A stretch of 5,643 bases of DNA from Euryarchaeota archaeon UBA433 (lineage in GTDB: Archaea; Thermoplasmatota; Poseidoniia; Poseidoniales; Poseidoniaceae), in contig DAFX01000084.1 of the NCBI GenBank assembly GCA_002495535.1, positions 1 to 5,643 of the forward strand, written 5' to 3'. Positions 1 to 5,643 of the stretch are shown in pieces. Every line of letters begins with the position of its first letter. The stretch's first letter is position 1. The notes under the pieces are model-generated. The model saw only the letters and a program-made list of their open reading frames with translations. It did no database searches and had not been told where the DNA came from. The position numbers and the translations under genes were made by a program.

Positions 1-2
1 AG

Positions 3-92
3 TCATGGCCGTTCGATGACCCCTACGGGGTCAGAGGAATTGCTGACCAATTGAAGCACATTTTGATCATTCACGCTTACGCAATCCGGTAA
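3..92 (+). CDS. Possible 3' end of a convergent gene (partial, product unknown)
   Basis: A plus-strand frame is open from the window edge to a TAA at 90-92. Its peptide includes the stretch DPYGVRGIADQLKHILI, which reads like ordinary globular protein. It would converge on the minus-strand membrane protein gene and overlap its 3' end by 26 nt, which is common for convergent microbial genes. A second plus frame is open from 1 to a TGA at 52-54 and is an equally legal alternative with no overlap. All minus-strand frames are closed within 1-66, so the downstream neighbour is either convergent or starts very near the edge. With only 29 codons visible, no family can be named, and this may be chance. 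Confidence 0.2.
   Translation, partial: SWPFDDPYGVRGIADQLKHILIIHAYAIR
17..33 (-). terminator. Perfect 7-bp hairpin downstream of the membrane protein gene; possible terminator
   Basis: TGACCCC at 17-23 and GGGGTCA at 27-33 form a perfect 7-bp stem around a 3-nt loop. It lies 33 nt past the stop codon of the minus-strand membrane protein gene. No T-tract follows the stem on either strand, so it is neither a classic intrinsic terminator nor an archaeal oligo-T terminator. It may instead be coding sequence of a convergent gene, where the same bases read Asp-Pro-Tyr-Gly-Val. The structure is visible; its role is a guess. Confidence 0.25.
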
Positions 93-1398
93 TCGCAGGT
101 TCGTCGAAGGAAGGTTTCCGGACAGTTTCAAGGGTCTTTTCCGCAAGTTCCATCTGTGTTGAATCTTGAACTTCAGCCACCTGTTCGACGGCATCAATCG
201 AACGGCTCAAGTCTTCGAGAGAACCGTGATCTTGAACCGCCTGGTACGGAACAAGATCAGCCGTTTGACGAACCTGTTGAATGGCCGTTGGTGCTTGGGT
301 GAGCGGCGCTGAACCACCGATGCCAGCAAGGCCTTGGAGTGCTGTTGAGGTCTGAACCGCTGCAGAAGTCGCTGCAACCGTGGCTGCCGTGGTGATAGCT
401 CCCGCGGTAATCACCGCTCCTTTCTTTAACATCGATGGGGATGACTCAGGTGCTGTCGCATCTGTAATTGGCACGGCTTCGTTGTGTTCATAAATCCAAT
501 CTGGAGGATCGGACCCTGCTCCCAGCGCTGCTAGCGTAGTGAAAGCAGCGAGGGGCATAACGGCGAGTGCTGTGAGCAAATCCACGAAGGAAGTTTCCGG
601 GATTGAACGGATTGAAAACGAAGTCTCGAACAGTTCTTTTTCCACGCGGAAACTCAAACTAATTCCGTCACCCATTGAACCGAGGACAGCGACGTTCGCA
701 ACCCTTCCAAGGATCCACAAAACGAGGAAGGGCGTGAGGCTTGTCACCGAGCCCATTGAACCAAGCCAGCGTCGAGTGAATGTGGCTAGACCGATGTAGT
801 TTCGTGCGATGACCGGAAACGCCTTCATTGCCAGGACAAAACATCCCAGATAGACCAAGAGGGCCATTTCCAATCGTCGGTCTTCGCGCATGATGGTATC
901 CGGGACGGCAAGAACGAGTGCCAATGGGACGGTGGCTAAGAGCACTTGAAGAGGGATGGCAAGCAAAACCAAGCCACCATGCGTCGATGTGATTCTGTGT
1001 CCAGCAAGATGGCGCTCATGGACCAGTAACGAGAGGCGACCATGTGCTGATGTGGCGTAGCGACGGCGAGCTTCGCGACGCAATTCTGCGTCCCCTTGAC
1101 GAGAGGTCAGACGCAAAACTGCCAACCAACCACCTCGTTCAATAACACTCAACGGCCTGAATCCACCTCCAAAGCAGAGAGCAAGAAGCAACGCTAGCAT
1201 GGCGTAAACCAGAGAGGCGCTGAAGATCCAAGGGAGCATCTCCTTTCTAAAATCAAGATCAAAACCCGACCCGTCGATATTGAAATCAAAAAAGTAGGTG
1301 ACAAGGAAAGCCAAGAATGGAGTGATGAGGACTTGCCCAACAACACGTAAAGTGAGCCATAGGAGACCAGAAAATGACTTTCTTGAACCCCCTCCCAT
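67..1398 (-). CDS. Polytopic membrane protein of unknown function with long C-terminal tail
   Basis: This 443-residue protein belongs to no family I recognise. Six hydrophobic spans are clear by eye: about 11-37, 55-76, 141-165, 177-197, 217-240 and 272-294. A seventh, weaker Ala/Thr-rich segment lies at about 328-349. The loop between spans 2 and 3 (about 77-140) is strongly basic and contains RREARRR at 107-113, so by the positive-inside rule it should be cytoplasmic, with the N terminus inside. The first external loop (38-50) is acidic. The last 90 or so residues are polar, rich in Gln, Asp and Glu, and may form helix or coiled coil around 395-428. The ATG at 1398 is chosen because an in-frame TGA lies four codons upstream, leaving no room for extension. 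The gene follows the CC...CxxC membrane protein after 88 nt. A transporter, a membrane scaffold or a sensor are all possible, and no catalytic motif was seen. Confidence 0.85.
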   Translation of the reverse strand: MGGGSRKSFSGLLWLTLRVVGQVLITPFLAFLVTYFFDFNIDGSGFDLDFRKEMLPWIFSASLVYAMLALLLALCFGGGFRPLSVIERGGWLAVLRLTSRQGDAELRREARRRYATSAHGRLSLLVHERHLAGHRITSTHGGLVLLAIPLQVLLATVPLALVLAVPDTIMREDRRLEMALLVYLGCFVLAMKAFPVIARNYIGLATFTRRWLGSMGSVTSLTPFLVLWILGRVANVAVLGSMGDGISLSFRVEKELFETSFSIRSIPETSFVDLLTALAVMPLAAFTTLAALGAGSDPPDWIYEHNEAVPITDATAPESSPSMLKKGAVITAGAITTAATVAATSAAVQTSTALQGLAGIGGSAPLTQAPTAIQQVRQTADLVPYQAVQDHGSLEDLSRSIDAVEQVAEVQDSTQMELAEKTLETVRKPSFDEPAITGLRKRE

Positions 1399-1401
1399 AA
1401 G

Positions 1402-1425
1402 CCCTCGTGGATTGATTCACACCTC
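1402..1425 (-). promoter_or_regulatory. Two Shine-Dalgarno-like sites upstream of the polytopic membrane protein
   Basis: On the minus strand GAGGG (1406 to 1402) sits only 3 nt before the ATG. A better match to the archaeal and bacterial anti-SD, GAGGTG (1425 to 1420), sits 21 nt before it. One is too close and the other too far for textbook spacing. The frame has a stop between them, so no alternative ATG, GTG or TTG in this frame uses the distal site. GAGGG is probably the functional one. Confidence 0.4.
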
Positions 1426-1468
1426 AAAGATTCCCCTGAAATCAACAAGAGGAAAGGAGTTTCTGCAA

Positions 1469-1479
1469 TGGTTAAACCA
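1469..1479. repeat. 11-nt perfect inverted repeat in the 88-nt intergenic gap
   Basis: TGGTT-A-AACCA is a perfect 5+5 inverted repeat with a single central base. It lies just downstream of the stop codon of the CC...CxxC protein, about 70 nt upstream of the next start. The AT-rich core (GTTTAAC on the minus strand) could be a weak TATA-like element or an operator half-site pair giving the last gene its own promoter. An 11-nt palindrome can easily arise by chance. Confidence 0.2.
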
Positions 1480-1486
1480 CGCCAAA

Positions 1487-2089
1487 TCATTCCTCTTCAG
1501 CGATCAACTGAAGGTGATGGCGTTCAGTGATAATGGGGTAGCCATCGCTGATCAACAAGCGCAGAAGTCCAACCACTCGTCCATCGGTTCGTTTTCTACC
1601 GAGGTCAGGGCGTGCCATCTTCCGCAATGTGGAGGTGCAATTTGTACAGCGGACCTCTGTCACCCCCCAAACCGGCGTTGGCCAAGAGCAGCAGGCCCGC
1701 TCTCCTGAACTTTCATTGATGATCATCTGGAGCTCAATCGCCATAGATCGAGACCACGGGGGTGAAAGGCCTCCGAGGAATGTTTGCAAGCGACTAAGCA
1801 CCAACCATCCGGAAGAAAGCCAGAGACCAAACCCGAAAGCGGCGTTGCCCCAGCGAACCGATGCCAAACCAAGCCCCAGTGGCAACACCGCCACAACCAA
1901 ACTCAGCCAGTAGAACGTCCTCAGATGCAAGATTCTTTGGTTCAAATGCGGGCCAAGCGGCACGGGTTGAGGGTGGGGTGGAAAGTGCGTATTGAAGCCA
2001 CGTCCTCTGCTCATGAGTAAGACTGGAAACCTTGGCAAAACATGCCCGAAAATGCAACCAATGAGGAACAGGAACACTTCGGACAGCAT
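1487..2089 (-). CDS. Small membrane protein with CC-x13-CxxC cysteine cluster, unknown function
   Basis: This 200-residue protein matches no family I can name. An N-terminal hydrophobic segment (about 2-25) is followed by a Pro/His-rich linker (about 28-55) and two further hydrophobic spans (about 58-77 and 82-103). The rest, about 104-200, is soluble. In this soluble part Cys133-Cys134 and Cys148-x2-Cys151 are spaced like the two knuckles of a zinc ribbon, except that the first pair is adjacent rather than CxxC. A basic stretch (156-171, with GRKRTDGR) follows, and the C terminus ends in three glutamates. This suggests a membrane-anchored, cytoplasmic metal-binding or redox domain, but that is inference. 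The ATG at 2089 is favoured by AGAGG 8 nt upstream. Met26 is an alternative start that would lose the first helix. The gene starts 13 nt after the aminotransferase stop, so they are very likely one operon. Confidence 0.8.
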   Translation of the reverse strand: MLSEVFLFLIGCIFGHVLPRFPVLLMSRGRGFNTHFPPHPQPVPLGPHLNQRILHLRTFYWLSLVVAVLPLGLGLASVRWGNAAFGFGLWLSSGWLVLSRLQTFLGGLSPPWSRSMAIELQMIINESSGERACCSWPTPVWGVTEVRCTNCTSTLRKMARPDLGRKRTDGRVVGLLRLLISDGYPIITERHHLQLIAEEE

Positions 2090-2097
2090 CGATATCG

Positions 2098-2102
2098 CCT
2101 CT
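2098..2102 (-). promoter_or_regulatory. Ribosome binding site AGAGG for the CC...CxxC membrane protein
   Basis: On the minus strand AGAGG lies 8 nt before the ATG and begins directly after the aminotransferase stop codon. This fixes the start at 2089 and points to translational coupling of the two genes. Confidence 0.6.
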
Positions 2103-3254
2103 TCATTCAGTACCGAGCAAGCGTTTCAAGGTTGTTTCGACTTTATCCATGCCTCGAGAGATGTCTTCTTGACTGATTGTGTAGGCAAAACGGAGGTGGC
2201 CCTCTCCTGATGGGCCAAAAGCGGAGCCAGGAGAACAAAGAACACCATCCCTAAGCAATTCCATAGCGAGTTCTTGGGAATTCATGCCTGGAACCGTCAC
2301 CTTGGGGAAGACATAGATGGCCCCTTGGGGCTTGTGGCATTCAACACCTGGCATTCGGTTCAGGCGATCGACAATCAGGTCGCGCCGTTGTTTGAATTCT
2401 GCTGCAACCTGATCGGGATAATCACTAGCGTGCTCCATTGTAGCAAGTATGGCATGTTGCATAGCATCGTTTGAACACGCTGCAATGTAATACTGCATTT
2501 TGATCACTTGCTGCATGGCCTCAGAATGTGGGGAAAGAATGTAGCCCATTCGCCATCCCGTCATAGCGAATGTTTTGGAGAAGGAATTGACAATCAGAAC
2601 TTTGTCATAACCGGCTCCTAAAAAGGAAACATGTGGGCCATCGAAAACAATTCGGTCGTACACCTCATCGCTGATGATCCACAAATCGTGCTTGCGGGCA
2701 AAAGCCAACAAATCATCTCGTTGTTGCTCTTCGAGCGTGCCACCGGTTGGGTTGCTCGGAAAATTGTAGAGAATGGCCACGGTTCGCTCATCGACCAGTG
2801 GCTCCAAATCGCTGACTTGAGGGATGAATTCGTGTTCAAACAGACAGGGATAGTAGGACGAAGTTCCACCTGCAATGGAAACATCAGGCCCGTAAAGAGG
2901 GAAATATGGTTCAGGGAGCAGCACGTTGTCTCCAGGGTTCACTAGGGTCAAGAAAAGGTTGAGCAAGGCGTTTGTTCCCGACATGGTGATGCACACATTT
3001 GATTCATCCAATCCAGTTTGATATGGAGCCCAAGATTCTGCTATTTTCGTTCTCAAAGCAGGCAAACCAGCGGTTGTTGTGTACTTGTTTTTGCCATCCA
3101 ACATGGCTTGGTGAAAAGCCTCGATTGAAACTGGAGGAGGTTGGAAGTCAGGTTCACCCAAACCAAACGATATGACATCGTCGCCTGCAAGGTCAAACAT
3201 TTTCCGGACGCCAGTCGGCTGAATACCCAACGCACGGTCACTGAAGTCGCCCAT
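2103..3254 (-). CDS. PLP-dependent class I/II aminotransferase (aspartate aminotransferase-like)
   Basis: A cytoplasmic fold-type I aminotransferase of 383 residues, within the usual 380-400 for this family. It would move an amino group between an amino acid and a 2-oxo acid using pyridoxal phosphate. Landmarks in order are GEPDF (33-37), Tyr58 in the KYTTTAG segment, NPTG with Asn168 contacting the cofactor, SDEVYD with Asp196 (pyridine nitrogen) and Tyr199, SFSKT with Lys227 as the Schiff-base lysine, Arg235 in GWRMGY (phosphate), and Arg355 in HLRFAYT (substrate carboxylate). No key residue is missing. Substrate cannot be read from sequence: aspartate, alanine, aromatic or branched-chain amino acids are all possible in this group. 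A longer frame reaches an ATG at 3374, but the family's N-terminal pattern (RALGIQPTGVRKMFDLA) begins right after the Met at 3254. The extra 40 residues look non-homologous and would overlap the protease gene by 50 nt. No clear SD precedes 3254. Confidence 0.95.
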   Translation of the reverse strand: MGDFSDRALGIQPTGVRKMFDLAGDDVISFGLGEPDFQPPPVSIEAFHQAMLDGKNKYTTTAGLPALRTKIAESWAPYQTGLDESNVCITMSGTNALLNLFLTLVNPGDNVLLPEPYFPLYGPDVSIAGGTSSYYPCLFEHEFIPQVSDLEPLVDERTVAILYNFPSNPTGGTLEEQQRDDLLAFARKHDLWIISDEVYDRIVFDGPHVSFLGAGYDKVLIVNSFSKTFAMTGWRMGYILSPHSEAMQQVIKMQYYIAACSNDAMQHAILATMEHASDYPDQVAAEFKQRRDLIVDRLNRMPGVECHKPQGAIYVFPKVTVPGMNSQELAMELLRDGVLCSPGSAFGPSGEGHLRFAYTISQEDISRGMDKVETTLKRLLGTE

Positions 3255-3284
3255 GGCTTGGCGTTGTCTGCTTGACTTTTGAAG

Positions 3285-3304
3285 GCGAGGGTGAAAGGCC
3301 TCGC
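3285..3304 (-). other. 6-bp hairpin between protease and aminotransferase genes
   Basis: GCGAGG at 3285-3290 and CCTCGC at 3299-3304 can pair around an 8-nt loop, in the 70-nt gap 31 nt before the aminotransferase start. No T-tract follows, so it is a poor terminator. It may be an mRNA fold near the start of the second gene, or chance. No SD and no convincing promoter was seen in the gap. Confidence 0.2.
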
Positions 3305-3324
3305 TGCAAGCCACACCTTGAGGG

Positions 3325-5523
3325 TCAAGTCCGAGTGTCTGAATACTTCTTCTCGTCCTCAACAAGTTCAGCATCGACGACGGACGCTAAATCTGCATCG
3401 GCTGCCAAAACAGCGTCTATGGAGTCGTTTGAGTCGCTGGAGACAATGGAAAGGGGTGGATCAATTCGAGCTGAGCGAGCGATTCCAATCACGCATAGAA
3501 TCACCAGAACACCTGCCAGCGCCACATACTGCATGGAAGTCCAACCAAATGCGGTACCGTCGAGTGCATCACCTGTTCCTTGAACGGTGGCGAAGACAGG
3601 CAGTGATTGAACACCATCGGCGTTGAGACCACGAATTTCGACGGTGTTGTTACCGGCTTGCATGGCTCCAAGATCAAGTCCAACGGTCCATGTGAACCGT
3701 TCAAGAGCGCCGATTTCCCCGCTTGATTCGTTGAAGGATGCGCTCTGCCAAGACCCATCGTTGATACGGAATTCAACCGCACCAACAGAACCACTTTGAC
3801 CCCATGCTTCACCGCTCAAAACGTACAATCCAGAGTCTTCATCAAGCATTTGATCGAGCAAATGAACTTGAGTTCCAACATCGATGAGACCGGTCAAATC
3901 ATTGTCGTGCAGGTAGAACGAAAGTTCAGTGGCAGCCAAAGCGTCAGCCATGCCCCAACCGAAATCTCGATTCCAAAATGGATCGACGTCTGGTTGGCTT
4001 GGTTCACCGCGTCGCTCTGCCGTGATTTTGAGAATTTCTTTGACCTCAAGTGGGGAGAGGTTTGGATTGGCTTCAAGCATCAAAGCGATGATACCTGTGA
4101 CCGAAGGTGTGGCGTAGGAAGTTCCTGAGCCTCGCCCGGTGTACCCATTCTGAGATGCGTCGCCACCGATGAAATTGACGCAACTTCCTGAAGTTACGCA
4201 TCCTTCAGCTTGAATGATGTTGGTACCGGGTGCTGAAATTTCGGGCTTTAGTTCGTTAAGCGGGTTTCCGTCAGCGTTGTCCCGACGTGGCCCCCGTGAA
4301 GAATAAGATGCGACCGTGTCGTCTTCCCTGTCAACAGTGTTGATGTCATCTGTCGCACCGACGGTAATCGCTAAGTTCGAAGACCCCATACCCGATAGGC
4401 CATCGTTATCTGGTCCGTCATTACCCGCAGCAACACTCACCACAATACCGGCCTCCATTGCTTCGTTCAGGATTCGGCTGTGCATGTCTTCCCCGTCGGA
4501 GCCTCCGCCTTCATGAGAGGTGATCCCCCAAGAGAGAGAAATAATGTCAATACCGTAGTTGGATTCATTGGCACCTTGCCAAGCCGTGTCTTTGTTATCG
4601 ATGATCCACTGCAAACCATTCATGGCTGATTCATAGAATTCCTGCTCCAGAATGTAATTTTCAAACGGTCCAGCGCCTGCATCTGTTCCGATTCGAACAT
4701 CGACCAGAGCAGCATCCGGGGCCGAGCCATAAAATTCAGTTTGCTCACCATTGGCATCAATTCCAGTTGCCGCTGCCATGCCCATGCATGCCGTGCCGTG
4801 TTGATTGCCATCATCTGGGTCGAAGGTACCGTCTGTCTCGCGGTTGGTGAACAGGCAGGTTGGGTCAGTAACTGAAAGGTAGCATACAGCGTCATAGCCA
4901 GCAACAAACTTCTCATTCAGCCCTGGATGTTCGTTATCCACACCAGTGTCAACCATCGCGACGTTGATCCCCGCTCCACTGACACCCAAATCCCAAGCAC
5001 CCTTTGGGTAGATGGAAGAATTGCTTGCTTTGACAGCGGGGGTTTGCACGTCACCATAGAACACAACGGCCCCGTAGTGTTCAACCATCACCACATCTTC
5101 GAGTGTGGCAAGTTGCGGTGCAAGATTGGCGTCGATTTGTCCCAAGAGGACTGCATTCACCGATTCAATCACATCGACAACTGAGAGATTCATGCCTTCG
5201 AGAGCAGAAAGATGAGCCTCTTCAACGGGCACAGAATAGGAAAGGCCAATTCCTGTTGGACCGACCACGGATTGAATGCTGTCATGGATTCCGTTACGAT
5301 CTTGATCCAATACGGTGCGTTGCCACCATGGTTTGATGTCTTCGAGCCATTGTGGTTCAGCCTGAGATGGAACCTCTGTGACCGAATCGATTGGCATCCA
5401 AATGAGCCCTTTGGCGTCATTTGAGTTCCAAGCTGAGCGATCTTCGCTATGGTGAATGGTCAGTGAGCCAGTGACCGGGCCCATCAACAAAGCGAACATG
5501 ATGAATGCAATGATGCGACGCAT
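3325..5523 (-). CDS. Secreted, membrane-anchored subtilisin-like serine protease (peptidase S8)
   Basis: This 732-residue precursor of an exported endopeptidase has a signal peptide at about 1-19 (basic MRR, a hydrophobic core, then a GPVTG end). The pro-region spans about 20-160. It includes an EF-hand-like loop at 73-81 (DQDRNGIHD, Asp73, Asp75, Asn77, Asp81) and an inhibitor_I9-like part at about 92-150. The subtilase core spans about 175-535 and carries a complete triad: Asp192 in VDTGVD, His242 in NQHGTA and Ser469 in GTSYATP, with oxyanion Asn368 in AAGNDG. Cys214/Cys223 and Cys442/Cys448 are close enough in sequence to be disulfide pairs. An Ig-like beta domain follows at about 553-648 (VEFRINDGSW), then one membrane helix at about 664-682, RSAR as stop-transfer, and a 50-residue acidic cytoplasmic tail. 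The likely role is degrading environmental protein at the cell surface. The start at 5523 is supported by both the signal peptide and a GAGGG site. Confidence 0.95.
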   Translation of the reverse strand: MRRIIAFIMFALLMGPVTGSLTIHHSEDRSAWNSNDAKGLIWMPIDSVTEVPSQAEPQWLEDIKPWWQRTVLDQDRNGIHDSIQSVVGPTGIGLSYSVPVEEAHLSALEGMNLSVVDVIESVNAVLLGQIDANLAPQLATLEDVVMVEHYGAVVFYGDVQTPAVKASNSSIYPKGAWDLGVSGAGINVAMVDTGVDNEHPGLNEKFVAGYDAVCYLSVTDPTCLFTNRETDGTFDPDDGNQHGTACMGMAAATGIDANGEQTEFYGSAPDAALVDVRIGTDAGAGPFENYILEQEFYESAMNGLQWIIDNKDTAWQGANESNYGIDIISLSWGITSHEGGGSDGEDMHSRILNEAMEAGIVVSVAAGNDGPDNDGLSGMGSSNLAITVGATDDINTVDREDDTVASYSSRGPRRDNADGNPLNELKPEISAPGTNIIQAEGCVTSGSCVNFIGGDASQNGYTGRGSGTSYATPSVTGIIALMLEANPNLSPLEVKEILKITAERRGEPSQPDVDPFWNRDFGWGMADALAATELSFYLHDNDLTGLIDVGTQVHLLDQMLDEDSGLYVLSGEAWGQSGSVGAVEFRINDGSWQSASFNESSGEIGALERFTWTVGLDLGAMQAGNNTVEIRGLNADGVQSLPVFATVQGTGDALDGTAFGWTSMQYVALAGVLVILCVIGIARSARIDPPLSIVSSDSNDSIDAVLAADADLASVVDAELVEDEKKYSDTRT

Positions 5524-5529
5524 ACGTTT

Positions 5530-5534
5530 CCCTC
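5530..5534 (-). promoter_or_regulatory. Ribosome binding site GAGGG for the S8 protease
   Basis: On the minus strand GAGGG lies 6 nt before the ATG at 5523, a normal spacing. An overlapping ATG 13 nt upstream is out of frame, so this site supports the annotated start with its intact signal peptide. Confidence 0.55.
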
Positions 5535-5564
5535 ATGCCTTGGGGACCGTCCATCTATCATCAA

Positions 5565-5570
5565 GATATT
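5565..5570 (-). promoter_or_regulatory. Candidate archaeal TATA element upstream of the protease
   Basis: AATATC on the minus strand ends 41 nt before the protease ATG. If used as a TATA box, transcription would begin about 25 nt downstream, leaving a short leader that still contains the GAGGG site. The match to an archaeal TATA box is weak and no purine-rich BRE is obvious upstream. The element also lies 36 nt before the candidate divergent start at 5607. Confidence 0.2.
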
Positions 5571-5580
5571 GGATTGAGGA

Positions 5581-5590
5581 TTTTGCAAAA
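5581..5590. repeat. Perfect 10-bp palindrome TTTTGCAAAA in the upstream region
   Basis: The palindrome is perfect and sits upstream of the protease gene, 11-16 nt from the candidate TATA element. It could be an operator for a dimeric regulator shared by the protease and a possible divergent gene. It overlaps the A-tract at 5587-5592, so part of its symmetry may come from that tract. Confidence 0.25.
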
Positions 5591-5606
5591 AACGCTACGC
5601 TGAGCG
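5587..5606 (-). terminator. Short hairpin plus T6 tract, possible terminator of an upstream minus-strand gene
   Basis: Read on the minus strand, CGCT (5606-5603), a 6-nt loop and AGCG (5596-5593) are followed directly by six T residues (5592-5587). An oligo-T run of this length can terminate archaeal transcription without a hairpin, and the 4-bp stem is weak. All minus-strand frames entering from the right edge close before the protease, which fits a minus-strand gene ending there. The alternative is a divergent plus-strand gene starting at 5607; both cannot easily hold. Confidence 0.25.
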
Positions 5607-5643
5607 ATGTTTAGCAACAAAAGGTGGGAGCAGAGGGATTTGA
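5607..5643 (+). CDS. Possible start of a divergent gene (partial, product unknown)
   Basis: An ATG at 5607 opens a plus-strand frame that stays open to the window edge and encodes MFSNKRWEQRDL. It has no Shine-Dalgarno site close upstream, so it would have to be leaderless or nearly so. Twelve codons are too few to identify a family or to exclude chance. Confidence 0.2.
   Translation, partial: MFSNKRWEQRDL

Noticed and set aside
391..416. Inverted repeat GGTGAT...ATCACC with a 14-nt spacer
   Set aside because: It lies within the Ala/Thr-rich coding segment, where repetitive codons give such symmetry by chance.
539..799. Plus-strand open frame of 86 codons inside the polytopic membrane protein gene
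   Set aside because: It is opposite a convincing membrane protein frame, has no ribosome site and no recognisable protein character.
1664..1669. Run of six identical bases (C6) near the cysteine cluster as a possible frameshift site
   Set aside because: The frame stays coherent on both sides, with CC upstream and CxxC downstream and membrane spans and stop in the same frame, so no frameshift is needed.
1298..2020. Several overlapping plus-strand open frames (60-136 codons) across the small membrane protein gene
   Set aside because: They are antisense shadows with many Pro, Arg, Gln and Ser residues; the minus-strand frame has membrane spans, an SD site and operon context.
3255..3374. N-terminal extension of the aminotransferase to an ATG at 3374
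   Set aside because: The extra residues do not resemble the family and the frame overlaps the end of the protease gene; Met at 3254 fits the family N terminus.
1..5643. CRISPR array, tRNA, mobile element or toxin-antitoxin module
   Set aside because: No regularly spaced repeats, cloverleaf-like segments, transposase-like proteins or small paired ORFs were seen on either strand.

Overview
The window carries four protein-coding genes. All are on the minus strand and tightly packed, so transcription runs from right to left. In that order they are: a secreted, membrane-anchored subtilisin-type (S8) serine protease (5523 to 3325), a PLP-dependent class I/II aminotransferase (3254 to 2103), a small membrane protein with a CC...CxxC cysteine cluster (2089 to 1487), and a larger polytopic membrane protein with a long C-terminal tail (1398 to 67). 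Gaps between genes are 70, 13 and 88 nt, and no gene-free stretch exceeds about 120 nt. No tRNA, rRNA, CRISPR array, insertion sequence or phage gene was seen.

Organism: base composition is near balanced. The protease has a signal peptide, an EF-hand-like loop in its pro-region, a subtilase core, an Ig-like domain, one C-terminal membrane helix and a short acidic tail. This style, together with small membrane proteins of no known family, suggests a marine planktonic archaeon such as Marine Group II (Poseidoniales). That is an inference from protein style. No marker gene is present, so a bacterium is not excluded.

Layout: positions 1-66 lie downstream of the membrane protein and hold a perfect 7-bp hairpin. 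They may also hold the 3' end of a convergent plus-strand gene. The aminotransferase and the CC...CxxC protein are almost certainly co-translated, since the Shine-Dalgarno-like AGAGG of the second gene begins directly after the stop codon of the first. At the right end, 5524-5643 carries the protease leader with a GAGGG ribosome site, a candidate TATA element, a perfect 10-bp palindrome, and perhaps the first codons of a divergent gene.

How the genes work together: the protease would act outside the cell on proteins or peptides, and the aminotransferase could process amino acids inside it. A protein-degradation theme is therefore conceivable, but nothing in the sequence proves a functional link. 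The two membrane proteins are the least explained items. No clear new system is visible; the best leads are these two proteins and the protease's architecture.
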